This document shows, in pieces, positions 17,002 to 24,203 of a DNA stretch of 64,000 nt. Origin of the DNA: Sphingomonas sp. Root710 (GTDB lineage Bacteria > Pseudomonadota > Alphaproteobacteria > Sphingomonadales > Sphingomonadaceae); contig NZ_LMIB01000001.1 of the NCBI RefSeq assembly GCF_001429065.1, positions 1,187,933-1,251,932 on the forward strand. The letters are read 5' to 3'. The position numbers and the translations under genes are program-made. Position 1 is the first letter of the stretch; each line of letters starts with the position of its first letter. Below the pieces are notes generated by a model, which worked only from the letters and a program-made list of their open reading frames with translations, was not told the DNA's origin and did not search any database.

Positions 17002-18852
17002 TCACGCGGCCCTCTCCGCCCAAGCATCGGCCGCGGCGCCGCGCCGGTCCAGCCAGAGCGCGAGCATCACCGTCCGCCACACCGCGAACAGCGAGCTTCC
17101 ATCCACCCGCCGCCCCTGGTCGAGAAGCTTCGCCAGCGCGGCGCGGGCGGCATCCATGTCGACATAGCTGCCCACTCCCGTCCGGTTGTCGCGAATGAGT
17201 GTGCAAAGCGCCAGCCGGCGGCGGAGCAGCGCATCGGCAAGCGCAGGGGCGAAGTCATATTTGTCGAGGCGGAGGCGAACCGTGTCGGGCATCGTGCCTT
17301 TCATCGCCTCGCGCAGGACGCGCCGCGGCAGACCGTCTGCCAATTTCTCGTGCGACGGCAGCGAGAGACAGAACTCGACCAGCCGCAGATCATAGAAAGG
17401 ATAGCGAGCCGCAACGCCGGCCGCGGCCGCCATCCGGTCGAGCACTTCGAAACCATAGGCCTGCTGCGGCGCAGACAGGATTTCGACATGCAAGTCGCGC
17501 TCGCTATGCCGCGCCGAGCGGCGGGCCGGCATTTTGTGGAGCCGGTCGGACAGGCTGACGCGCCGCGCCAGTGCAGCGGCGACCAGCCCGGCGGCCGATG
17601 CTCCGCGCTCATGGCCCAGTACCGCCCGCGCGCTGTCCCAACGAGAACGCGCCGCGCGCACATAGCGATTATGGCTGAGATAGGGCGACACTATCCGCCA
17701 GCGCGAAGCGCCATATATCCCGGCTATCCCCGCGCCCTCGCGCCAGAGGCTGCGCCAATCGCCACGCGCCGCCAGCTCGTTGAGCCGACCGAGACCGTGC
17801 GAGACGACCTCGTCACCGCCATGCCCGTCGAGCAGCACGCCGACGCCGCTTTGCGCCGCACGTGCGTAGAGCCGCCGCGACAGGCTAGCGTTGTAGGCGA
17901 TGAACGGCCCGTCCTGTTCGGCGAGCAGGCCGGGCAGTTCGGCCAGCGGATCATGATCGTCGCTCGTGATGAAGTCTGCGTCGAACCGGCCAGCATCGAG
18001 CACCGTCTCGATATACGGGCGCTCGTTCCAGCCGGCCGTGCCGTCGAGGGTCAGGGACAGGGTGCGCACCGGACGGATCGAGGCAGCCTCGAGCGCGACC
18101 GACGATGAATCGAGCCCGCCGCTCAGCATCACCCCGGCCGAATCCGGTTCCAGACGACGGCGAACGGCGTCGTGGAACAGGGCACGAAACGCCTCCGGTG
18201 CATCGCACTGGCTATGCGGCGGCACATCGGCCGGGCTCCAGAAGCGCGTAACGTGCGACGCCGTCCGCGTCACGCGCAGCGCATGGCCCGGCGGCAGCCG
18301 CTCTATGCCGCGATGGACGGTGGTGGTGCGATCGGTGTAGCCGCCGGCCATCAGGCTGGCGATCCCAGCCTCATCGGGATCGTCGCCGATCGCCGGAATG
18401 GCGGTGAGCATCGACGGTGCGGTCGCGGCGGCGAACAGGCGATCGTCGAGATGATAGTAGAAGGGACGTACGCCGAGATGATCGCGCGCGCAGAACAGCA
18501 TGTCGCGCCGGCGGTCATGCACGATGAAGGCGAAATCGCCGGCGAGCTTTGCCGGACATTCCTCGCCCCAGCGCAGATAGGCGGCGGCAATGATCCCGGC
18601 TTCGCACGTCTCGGCAGGGCAACCAAGGGCAGCCGCCAGTTCGTCGCGATTGTCGAGCCGAACGTCGGCGGCCACCACGACGGGGGCCGCGTCGTCCCGC
18701 CCCGCGAGCGGCCGTGATGCGCCCGCCGCCCAGTCGTAGCGATGATGCCAGAATAGCCGGCCACGGGACCGCGACGCGGCCTCCATCGCGCCCGCACCAT
18801 GTGCGGCGACGGGCGCGCCATCGCGCCGGAACAGCCCCGCGAAGGCGCTCAT
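17002..18852 (-). CDS. Lasso-peptide cyclase (C protein, asparagine-synthetase-like)
   Basis: The 616-residue protein has an N-terminal glutaminase-like domain and a C-terminal ATP-binding synthetase domain with the PP-loop SGGLDSS at 244-250 and GHGGDE further on. The catalytic Cys2 of true asparagine synthetases is missing (it starts MSAFAG), so no ammonia can be made from glutamine. This is the hallmark of lasso cyclases, which adenylate the ring Asp side chain and let the core N-terminus attack it. Here the target would be Asp9 of the core. Its ATG overlaps the B2 stop in an ATGA arrangement. The size is typical of the family. Cytosolic, acting in a complex with B1 and B2. Confidence 0.93.
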   Translation of the reverse strand: MSAFAGLFRRDGAPVAAHGAGAMEAASRSRGRLFWHHRYDWAAGASRPLAGRDDAAPVVVAADVRLDNRDELAAALGCPAETCEAGIIAAAYLRWGEECPAKLAGDFAFIVHDRRRDMLFCARDHLGVRPFYYHLDDRLFAAATAPSMLTAIPAIGDDPDEAGIASLMAGGYTDRTTTVHRGIERLPPGHALRVTRTASHVTRFWSPADVPPHSQCDAPEAFRALFHDAVRRRLEPDSAGVMLSGGLDSSSVALEAASIRPVRTLSLTLDGTAGWNERPYIETVLDAGRFDADFITSDDHDPLAELPGLLAEQDGPFIAYNASLSRRLYARAAQSGVGVLLDGHGGDEVVSHGLGRLNELAARGDWRSLWREGAGIAGIYGASRWRIVSPYLSHNRYVRAARSRWDSARAVLGHERGASAAGLVAAALARRVSLSDRLHKMPARRSARHSERDLHVEILSAPQQAYGFEVLDRMAAAAGVAARYPFYDLRLVEFCLSLPSHEKLADGLPRRVLREAMKGTMPDTVRLRLDKYDFAPALADALLRRRLALCTLIRDNRTGVGSYVDMDAARAALAKLLDQGRRVDGSSLFAVWRTVMLALWLDRRGAAADAWAERAA

Positions 18853-19277
18853 CGGGCGGCGCCCCGCAGGTCGACCAGCGGCGTGAACCCGGCCAGATCC
18901 TCTTCCTGTCCGCCGATCAGGACATCATGATCGTCGACCAGCCAAGCATGGGCCGCGACACGCCCCTCACGGCGCTGCACCCCAATTCGCACGATGGCGG
19001 GATGTCCGGCGCGGACGCAGAAATATTGCCCCGCCAGCGCCTTGGTCAGGCAGGTTGCGCCGGGCACCAGCCGGGCGGAGTGGCGGATCGCCCACATGGC
19101 GAGGTGGACGTTGCCGGCGGGCTTCCGCGCCGGGCGAGCACGCTCGATCCTGCGCAGCAGCGGCTGATAACCGATCAGCCGCAAGCCCAGGCGGATGACC
19201 GCGACAGCCGACAGGGCGTGCAAAAGCAGCCCGGCATGACGCCAGGCCAGCGCCACGCGTCTACGCAACCGGAACAT
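18849..19277 (-). CDS. Lasso-peptide leader protease (B2, transglutaminase-like)
   Basis: The 142-residue protein is the transglutaminase-like cysteine protease of split-B lasso systems. The catalytic Cys76 lies in GATCLTKALAGQ, the His110 in AAHAWL, and an acidic cluster (DDHD, 115-118) supplies the Asp. A basic, hydrophobic N-terminal stretch (1-45) is also typical of B2 proteins. It cuts the precursor after the leader, exposing the core N-terminal Gly for ring closure. The ATG at 19277 lies inside the end of the B1 gene (17-base overlap), and the stop overlaps the cyclase start, so translation is coupled on both sides. A longer in-frame extension upstream runs antiparallel to B1 coding and is rejected. 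Confidence 0.92.
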   Translation of the reverse strand: MFRLRRRVALAWRHAGLLLHALSAVAVIRLGLRLIGYQPLLRRIERARPARKPAGNVHLAMWAIRHSARLVPGATCLTKALAGQYFCVRAGHPAIVRIGVQRREGRVAAHAWLVDDHDVLIGGQEEDLAGFTPLVDLRGAAR

Positions 19278-19566
19278 CGTTGATCTTGACGAGTCCGGCC
19301 GTGCGCAGAGCGGCGAGCAGATTGTCGACATCCCTAACGCACCGATCGGGATCGACGTCGAAGCTCTCCATGACCGAACGGCGCACCTCGCCGACCGATG
19401 CACCTCCACCCAGCGCCTCCCAGATATGCGCGCCGACACGATTGAGTTTGAAATAGCGGCTGGTCTCGAGATCGAGCAGCACGGCGTCGCCGTCCAGATC
19501 GCAGGAAACAACGTCCTGACCCGGCACGATGACCGAAGAGGCTGGTATCGCCATGGCGAGCGGCAT
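19261..19566 (-). CDS. Lasso-peptide leader-binding protein (B1, PqqD-like RRE)
   Basis: The 101-residue protein shows the PqqD-like RiPP recognition element pattern: a first strand pair with VVSCDLDGDAVLLDLETSRYFKLN, a helix GAHIWEAL, then helices with VRRSVMESFDVDPDRCVRDVDNLLAALRTAGLV. It binds the leader of the precursor through the YxxPxL motif and presents it to B2 and the cyclase. Two starts are possible: ATG 19566 or ATG 19554 (MAIPASS); the GGGA ribosome site is rather close to the first and rather far from the second, so the true start is open. It follows the precursor gene after an 85-base gap holding a strong hairpin. Confidence 0.92.
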   Translation of the reverse strand: MPLAMAIPASSVIVPGQDVVSCDLDGDAVLLDLETSRYFKLNRVGAHIWEALGGGASVGEVRRSVMESFDVDPDRCVRDVDNLLAALRTAGLVKINDVPVA

Positions 19567-19600
19567 GGTCCCTGATCCGATCAGACTATGGGTGTGTGGC

Positions 19601-19635
19601 GGCCAACTGCGGGATGACCCGCAGTTGGCCTTTTT
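19601..19635. promoter_or_regulatory. Perfect 13-bp stem-loop between lasso precursor and B1 genes
   Basis: GGCCAACTGCGGG (19601-19613), loop ATGA, then the exact complement (19618-19630). On the plus strand five T follow, giving a terminator shape in that direction. On the minus strand, the direction of the operon, the five A come before the stem and no U tract follows, so it is more likely a transcript-stabilising or partial attenuation element that raises precursor expression above that of the enzymes. It begins about 20 bases after the precursor stop. Confidence 0.75.
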
Positions 19636-19651
19636 CGAAACGTCGACAGGA

Positions 19652-19792
19652 TCAGGAAAAAGTCAGATCCGAGACGGGCGTTCCAGAGGAAAATGCAGCG
19701 TCCAGAACAGTGCCGTCGGCACCCCCCTGAGTCACCGCCTCGAACGAACCCACTTCAGTGAGCTCAGGGGTTTCATAGTCGGCTTTGGGCAT
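19652..19792 (-). CDS. Lasso-peptide precursor (A)
   Basis: The 46-residue precursor starts at an ATG preceded by GGAGG at good distance. The leader (residues 1-22) contains YETPEL (Tyr6, Pro9, Leu11) and Gly15, the motif read by B1 proteins, and has Thr21 at the penultimate leader position, the known cleavage determinant. The core (residues 23-46) begins GGADGTVLD, so Gly1 and Asp9 would form a nine-residue macrolactam ring; Asp4 is too close. The 15-residue tail contains Phe12, Pro17 and Phe23 as possible plugs and ends in Ser24, the expected kinase target. Longer in-frame starts upstream run through the promoter and lack a ribosome site. The core sequence is not one I recognise. Confidence 0.93.
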   Translation of the reverse strand: MPKADYETPELTEVGSFEAVTQGGADGTVLDAAFSSGTPVSDLTFS

Positions 19793-19825
19793 TTCCAACC
19801 TCCATACTCCACACACAATGACCGG

Positions 19826-19848
19826 GCTTGGGCGACAAGCGCCCAAGC
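19826..19848 (-). promoter_or_regulatory. Hairpin in the 5' leader of the lasso precursor mRNA
   Basis: A perfect nine-base inverted repeat, GCTTGGGCG (19826-19834) and CGCCCAAGC (19840-19848), flanks a five-base loop. It falls between the predicted promoter and the precursor ribosome site, so it would form close to the 5' end of the transcript. A role in mRNA stability is a guess. Confidence 0.5.
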
Positions 19849-19859
19849 AGGTCCAGAGG

Positions 19860-19888
19860 AGAGTGTGGTCAGGCCATGACGCTGTCAA
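19860..19888 (-). promoter_or_regulatory. Candidate sigma-70 promoter of the lasso operon
   Basis: Reading the minus strand, a perfect TTGACA -35 box (19888-19883) is followed after 17 bases by CACTCT (19865-19860), a weak -10 box. Transcription would start near 19852, about 60 bases before the precursor ATG, which places the 5' hairpin in the leader. Consensus in the -10 is poor, so activation by a regulator is plausible. Confidence 0.45.
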
Positions 19889-19934
19889 CAAAGCGCAAAA
19901 GTCACATACAGTACACTTCAATGTAGCGTTCATT

Positions 19935-19953
19935 TTCATCCAGATTGGATGAA
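19935..19953. promoter_or_regulatory. 19-base palindrome upstream of the lasso promoter
   Basis: TTCATCCA (19935-19942), GAT, then TGGATGAA (19946-19953) is a perfect dyad with eight-base arms. It sits about 46 bases upstream of the candidate -35 box, where an activator could bind. No regulator gene lies next to the operon, so the binding protein is unknown. Confidence 0.45.
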
Positions 19954-20314
19954 GCAGGCTACGATCAATATTCCAGCGTTATCGAAAATAAATCTGGCCC
20001 ATATTTTTTCAATGGCAATGGAACAATCACTTCGATCTTTCCAATATCTTTTCTAACACCCCGATAAAATTAAGATTTACCATGCTTATATTCGGAAAAT
20101 ACAATATATCTTGCATATTCGGTTTTGTTCCTTCCGAAATAAATAAAAATCTCAAAAAAATAACAGTTCTATTGCACCGTTCCACAGTCACTAGGGGGTT
20201 TTACCGATTTGCCATTGAGCGACTGATGAATATTCCAAACGACCTATTGCGGAAGCGGTGCGATGTGTGGTGGCCAAATTGCGCCGCGCCGCAGCATGAA
20301 TATCCTTAGTCCAG
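19954..20314. other. AT-rich segment with no supported gene
   Basis: This stretch is strikingly AT-rich compared with the rest of the window, with runs of A and T between about 19980 and 20180. The only plus-strand open frame of note (20082-20309, 75 codons) has no ribosome site and no family features, so I do not call it. The base composition suggests recently acquired DNA or an upstream regulatory zone of the lasso operon. No terminal repeats of an insertion sequence were seen. Confidence 0.5.
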
Positions 20315-20494
20315 TCAGCGCCCTCTTGGATGGGCGCTCTGAATGCTCTCGCGTTCCTCAAAAGTCTCGCGCCGGCTCCCGATTCGTTGGCCCAGCGCCC
20401 GCACCGGCAGCTCGACCGCCGCGTAGGAGAGCGGCGTCACGGCGAAGGTTTTCACGGCTGTGACGATCGTCAGCAAAGGGCCGGCCCCGCTCAT
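20315..20494 (-). CDS. Possible small membrane protein or gene remnant
   Basis: A minus-strand frame encodes 59 residues from the ATG at 20494: a hydrophobic stretch (GPLLTIVTAVKTFAVTPLSY, about 5-24) and then a charged tail (GSRRETFEERE). The frame is open for 18 further codons upstream, up to a stop at 20549-20551, without a better start, so it may be the remnant of a longer gene. No ribosome site is evident. The region from 20495 to 20688 shows no other supported gene. Treat as tentative. Confidence 0.25.
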   Translation of the reverse strand: MSGAGPLLTIVTAVKTFAVTPLSYAAVELPVRALGQRIGSRRETFEERESIQSAHPRGR

Positions 20495-20688
20495 GAAGCC
20501 CCGCAGCGCCGACTTGGCCTTGATGGATTGCTCTTCGAAATGGCGCGTTCAGAAATGATCGGCGGGCCAGATCGCGACCGAACCGCCCCAGCAGGATGTT
20601 TGGGAGCGGCGAGGCATTACCGCATCATCCGACCGTATCGTCGCGCCCGAACGATTTCCGCCGCGGCGCCACTGGGCAGAGCCGGGCG

Positions 20689-21696
20689 CTAGACTCTCAA
20701 GGATCGCAGGCGCTGGACGAAAGCCGCGCCCAGCGGCGAACCTTTCACCATTTGCGCGACACTGTGCCGCAGGCCCTGCCCGCCGGCGCGGCCGTTCCCC
20801 TTCTCCCGCTGGAAACGCTGACGCGCGGCCTCCGTGCGCGTCGACGGCCAGGCCATCCGCTGCCCTTCGACGCTAAGCACCGGCCGCCCGCTGAGTTCGG
20901 AGATTTCCTCGGCCTGACGATCGTCGCTTTCGACGAACAGGCAGGCATTAGTGCGGCAATAGACCTTCGCCTTGTGGACGGCGTGAAGCCGGAGCCGCCG
21001 CCGCTCCTCGGCGGTGACGCCGTCGAGCATCCAGAGATGCTCATAGTCGACGGCATGCTCGCGCAGCCAGTTTTCAGTCTCGGTGCGATATTTTTCGAGA
21101 CGGCTAGTCACCAGATGCTTGATGCGCACCCCGGGCTGGAGCAGCGGACGAGCATTCAGAAGGAACTGCTGATAACGTTCTCCATCGTCATTATCCTCAT
21201 CCGCCGGGTCGTGGCACAACACCCCATCGATATCGAAACAGGAATCGGCGAGCCGGTTGTGGCGCATCAGATTCCATTGAAAGATGCGCGGATGCTGGAC
21301 GACCTCCAGCCAGACGTCGATCTCGGGATGTTCGTCCTGCGCCGCATAGACCGCGCAATAGGTGATATCGGCGCCGGGGCGCTCGGCTTCGATGCGCTCG
21401 CGCACTTCAGCCATCGATGTGCCCGACAATATGCTGTCGTCGACCACCAGAACGCGATCCGGCGCGACCGATCCGTCGACCCGCATGGTGTCGCGTACGG
21501 TGCGCCCGACAAAAGGGCGCAGACCCGCAAGATAGCTTTCTAGATCGACGAACGGCAGATTCAAATGGGTCGCTAGCAAGTTCGCGGCGAGCATGCCGCT
21601 GCGCGGGATACCGACGATCAGGTCGATGTCATGCGGCAAGCGATAGCTGTTGCGGGTGATGCTCGCCGCCAGATCGGCAAAGGAGCGGTATTCCAT
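20689..21696 (-). CDS. Phosphoribosyltransferase-HAD fusion protein
   Basis: The 335-residue product starts as a type I phosphoribosyltransferase: GIPRSGMLAANLLA (29-42) and the PRPP-binding loop VLVVDDSILSGTS (82-94). A second domain begins with FDIDGVLC at 154-161, which matches the D-x-D-G motif I of HAD phosphatases, with a later VTSRLEKYRTET segment as motif II candidate and VESDDRQAEEIS as motif III. The gene has a plausible start and 249 bases of upstream space. It sits at the border of the polysaccharide region; related proteins occur in such loci, but neither the nucleobase nor the phosphate substrate can be named. Cytosolic. Confidence 0.75.
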   Translation of the reverse strand: MEYRSFADLAASITRNSYRLPHDIDLIVGIPRSGMLAANLLATHLNLPFVDLESYLAGLRPFVGRTVRDTMRVDGSVAPDRVLVVDDSILSGTSMAEVRERIEAERPGADITYCAVYAAQDEHPEIDVWLEVVQHPRIFQWNLMRHNRLADSCFDIDGVLCHDPADEDNDDGERYQQFLLNARPLLQPGVRIKHLVTSRLEKYRTETENWLREHAVDYEHLWMLDGVTAEERRRLRLHAVHKAKVYCRTNACLFVESDDRQAEEISELSGRPVLSVEGQRMAWPSTRTEAARQRFQREKGNGRAGGQGLRHSVAQMVKGSPLGAAFVQRLRSLRV

Positions 21697-21945
21697 CGGA
21701 AGAGATACTCCATCTACCCTGTTTCCAGCTCAACACGGCGCGATTGCACACCCCGCAACCCCAACTATTTGAATGTACTACATTATTTCTGCGCGGTAAT
21801 GGCCCATGCTGCAAAGCGGTATAGCCACGAGGCAAATCGTGCGGTCATCCGCCCATATCGGAAAAAAATGCGCGACGCCGGTCCTGCGTTCCCGAACCCG
21901 CGCTCGGCTCACCCCGTCAGAAGCGCAAGTTGACCGGCCCGCCGG

Positions 21946-23055
21946 TCAGGTGCCGATGTCCAGCCGCGCCGCAACAAGCTCGGCGATGGCGAGCGAGGCG
22001 GTAAGCCCCGGTGACTCGATTCCGAACAGATTGACCAGGCCCGGCAGCCCATGGCGCTCGGGGCCGTCGATGCGAAAATCGGCGACCGGCGCATCCGGGC
22101 CGCCGATCTTGGGCCGGATTCCGGCATAGCCGGGCTGGAGCTTTTCCGGATCGATCCCGGGCCAGATCAGCCGGGCCGCGGCCAGGAACTGCTCGCCCCG
22201 CGCGGGATCGACACTGTAATCGATCGCGTCGATCCATTCGACGTCGGGACCGAACCGCGCCATCCCGCCCATGTCGAGCGTGAGGTGGGTGCCGAGGCCG
22301 CCGGGCACCGGAACCGGGTAGACCAGATGGCGGAACGGCACCTTTCCCGCATAGGTGAAATAGACGCCGCGCGCATAGCGGACGTCCGGAATATCATCGT
22401 CGGCCAGATCGTCGGTGACGCGCGCGACCTCATGCGCGGCCAACCCGCCGGCGTTGACCACCATGCGCGCCGCCACCGCCGGTTCGCGCTCGCCATTGAC
22501 GTGCACGCCCCACCCGTCCGGCCGGCGCGACAGCCGCGTGACCTTTGATTGGCCGGCGAAGACTGCGCCATGCGCCTCCGCCTCGCCAAGCAGCGCGTTC
22601 ATATAGGCGTGGGAATCGATGATGCCGGTCGACGGCGACAGCAAGGCTTCATGGCATGCGAGTTCGGGCTCAAGCGCTGCGGCGTCACGCGCCGACAGAC
22701 GGCGCAGATCATCGACCCCGGCTCCATCGGCGGCGGCCTGTATAGCGTCGAGCTGCGCCGACTGCGCCGCATCGGCCGCGAAGATGATCTTGCCCGTGCG
22801 CGCATACGGCACGCCATTATCGGCACAATATCGGTAGAGCAGCGCACGTCCGCGCGTACAGAGCGCCGCCTTCAATGATCCTTGCGGATAGTAAATACCC
22901 GCGTGGATAACTTCGCTATTACGAGAACTCGTCCAAGTACCGTGCAACGGCTCCCCATCAACGATAATCGTTTCATGGCCGAAAACAGAAAGTGTACGCG
23001 CAATAGACAACCCTATGACGCCGCCACCCACTACAACGACATCAATAGTATTCAT
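21946..23055 (-). CDS. FAD-dependent oxidoreductase, L-2-hydroxyglutarate oxidase-like
   Basis: The 369-residue protein has an N-terminal dinucleotide-binding fold (VVVGGGVIGLSIARTL) and DAO-family layout. SSRNSEVIHAGIYYP near residue 43-57 and the C-terminal GYAGIRPKIGG and FGIESPGLTASLAIAE blocks are characteristic of the L-2-hydroxyglutarate dehydrogenase/oxidase group. The expected reaction is oxidation of L-2-hydroxyglutarate or a related 2-hydroxy acid with FAD, at the membrane. The long AT-rich gap upstream (to 23187) is shared with the divergent glycosyltransferase gene. Its placement inside a glycan region may be accidental. The exact substrate is inferred from family resemblance. 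Confidence 0.82.
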   Translation of the reverse strand: MNTIDVVVVGGGVIGLSIARTLSVFGHETIIVDGEPLHGTWTSSRNSEVIHAGIYYPQGSLKAALCTRGRALLYRYCADNGVPYARTGKIIFAADAAQSAQLDAIQAAADGAGVDDLRRLSARDAAALEPELACHEALLSPSTGIIDSHAYMNALLGEAEAHGAVFAGQSKVTRLSRRPDGWGVHVNGEREPAVAARMVVNAGGLAAHEVARVTDDLADDDIPDVRYARGVYFTYAGKVPFRHLVYPVPVPGGLGTHLTLDMGGMARFGPDVEWIDAIDYSVDPARGEQFLAAARLIWPGIDPEKLQPGYAGIRPKIGGPDAPVADFRIDGPERHGLPGLVNLFGIESPGLTASLAIAELVAARLDIGT

Positions 23056-23187
23056 GATTTAAATCCATTTTGAACGTGATCCATGTCACATGTTAGAGAT
23101 AATTTCTTTCTTTATGCTTTGTAATATCAACCCGTCTATGGTAATGCACCATCAATCGTTGTTGCCATGCGTTCACCAGGAGGCCTT

Positions 23188-24162
23188 ATGCGATCGATAT
23201 CCGCGGTGGTTCTCACCTATAATCGGCGCGAACTGGTGGAGGATTGCCTGCGGGCGATCCAGGGCCAGACCGTCGCCGTCGAGCGCATCGTCGTCATCGA
23301 CAATGGCAGCACCGACGGCACGGCGGAGATGCTCGCCCGCAACTGGGCCGACCAGATCGAGTTGCACGTCCTGCCGAAGAATATCGGCGCGGCGGGCGGC
23401 TTCAATGCGGGCATGCGCATGGCCTATCGCTCGCAAGCCGACGCCATCTGGGTGATGGACGATGACGTCATGCCCGACCCAGATGCGCTCGAACGGCTGA
23501 TCGATGCCGACGCACTGCTGCGCGCCCGCGACCTCGATCCGCCCTTCGTCATCTCCACCGCGCGGACCCCGGGCGGCATCGTCACCAATGTTCCCGACAT
23601 CGATCTGAGCCGGAACAGCCTGTCCTATCAGAACTGGCCCGAGTTGCTCGAACATTGCCTGGTGCCGGTGCGGCGCGCGACCTTCGTGTCGATCCTGCTG
23701 CCGCGCGCGACGCTCGACACCTATGGCCTGCCGATCGCCTCGATGTTCATCTGGGGTGAGGACACCGAATATACCGCGCGGATCACGCGCGAGCAGGCCG
23801 GCTATCTGGTCGGCAACAGCCGCGCCGTCCATGTCCGCCAGCTCGACGGCAGGCTCGACATCCGCACCGAGACCAATCCGGTGCGGATCGGCTATCATTA
23901 TTATTTCCTGCGCAACCAGGCCTATAACGTCCGCCGCTATCAGTCGGCCGGCGCCTTCGCCCGCCATCTGTCGCGCCAGGCGAAGCTGGCGGCGAAGCTG
24001 CTGCTGACCGGTCAGTACCGCAAGGCGAGGATCGTCGCGGCGGGCACGCTGGCCGGGATCGCCTTCCACCCGTCGATCGAGGCCGCCGACGCACCGATCG
24101 ACACCAGCGGCTGGCAGTCCTTCATGATGATGGCCGAGCCGCTGCTTGTCGCCGCGGCCTGA
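23188..24162 (+). CDS. Family 2 glycosyltransferase (GlfT2/rhamnosyltransferase-like)
   Basis: The 324-residue enzyme starts at an ATG preceded by AGGAGG; an earlier in-frame start adds seven residues and lacks this site. It shows the GT-A core: SAVVLTYNRRELVEDCL, VVIDNGSTDGT, the metal-binding WVMDDDVMPD, and WGEDTEYTARI with the catalytic-base acid pair. This set, with an Asp-rich DDD rather than DxD, is typical of galactofuranosyl- and rhamnosyl-transferases of family 2. No UDP-galactopyranose mutase gene is in the window, so the donor is open. It is a cytosolic enzyme, likely adding one sugar to the lipid-linked repeat unit of the polysaccharide. Confidence 0.88.
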   Translation: MRSISAVVLTYNRRELVEDCLRAIQGQTVAVERIVVIDNGSTDGTAEMLARNWADQIELHVLPKNIGAAGGFNAGMRMAYRSQADAIWVMDDDVMPDPDALERLIDADALLRARDLDPPFVISTARTPGGIVTNVPDIDLSRNSLSYQNWPELLEHCLVPVRRATFVSILLPRATLDTYGLPIASMFIWGEDTEYTARITREQAGYLVGNSRAVHVRQLDGRLDIRTETNPVRIGYHYYFLRNQAYNVRRYQSAGAFARHLSRQAKLAAKLLLTGQYRKARIVAAGTLAGIAFHPSIEAADAPIDTSGWQSFMMMAEPLLVAAA

Positions 24163-24203
24163 AGCCGCGCGGCAGCGGGGCGCCGCTTCCGAGGCGCGAC
24201 GCT

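Noticed and set aside
19601-19635. Stem-loop as a simple terminator of the precursor transcript
   Set aside because: The T run follows the stem only on the plus strand; in the operon direction the stem has no U tract, so full termination is unlikely.
20082-20309. 75-codon plus-strand frame in the AT-rich gap
   Set aside because: No ribosome site, no recognisable domain, and it lies in a composition-biased segment where chance frames are expected.
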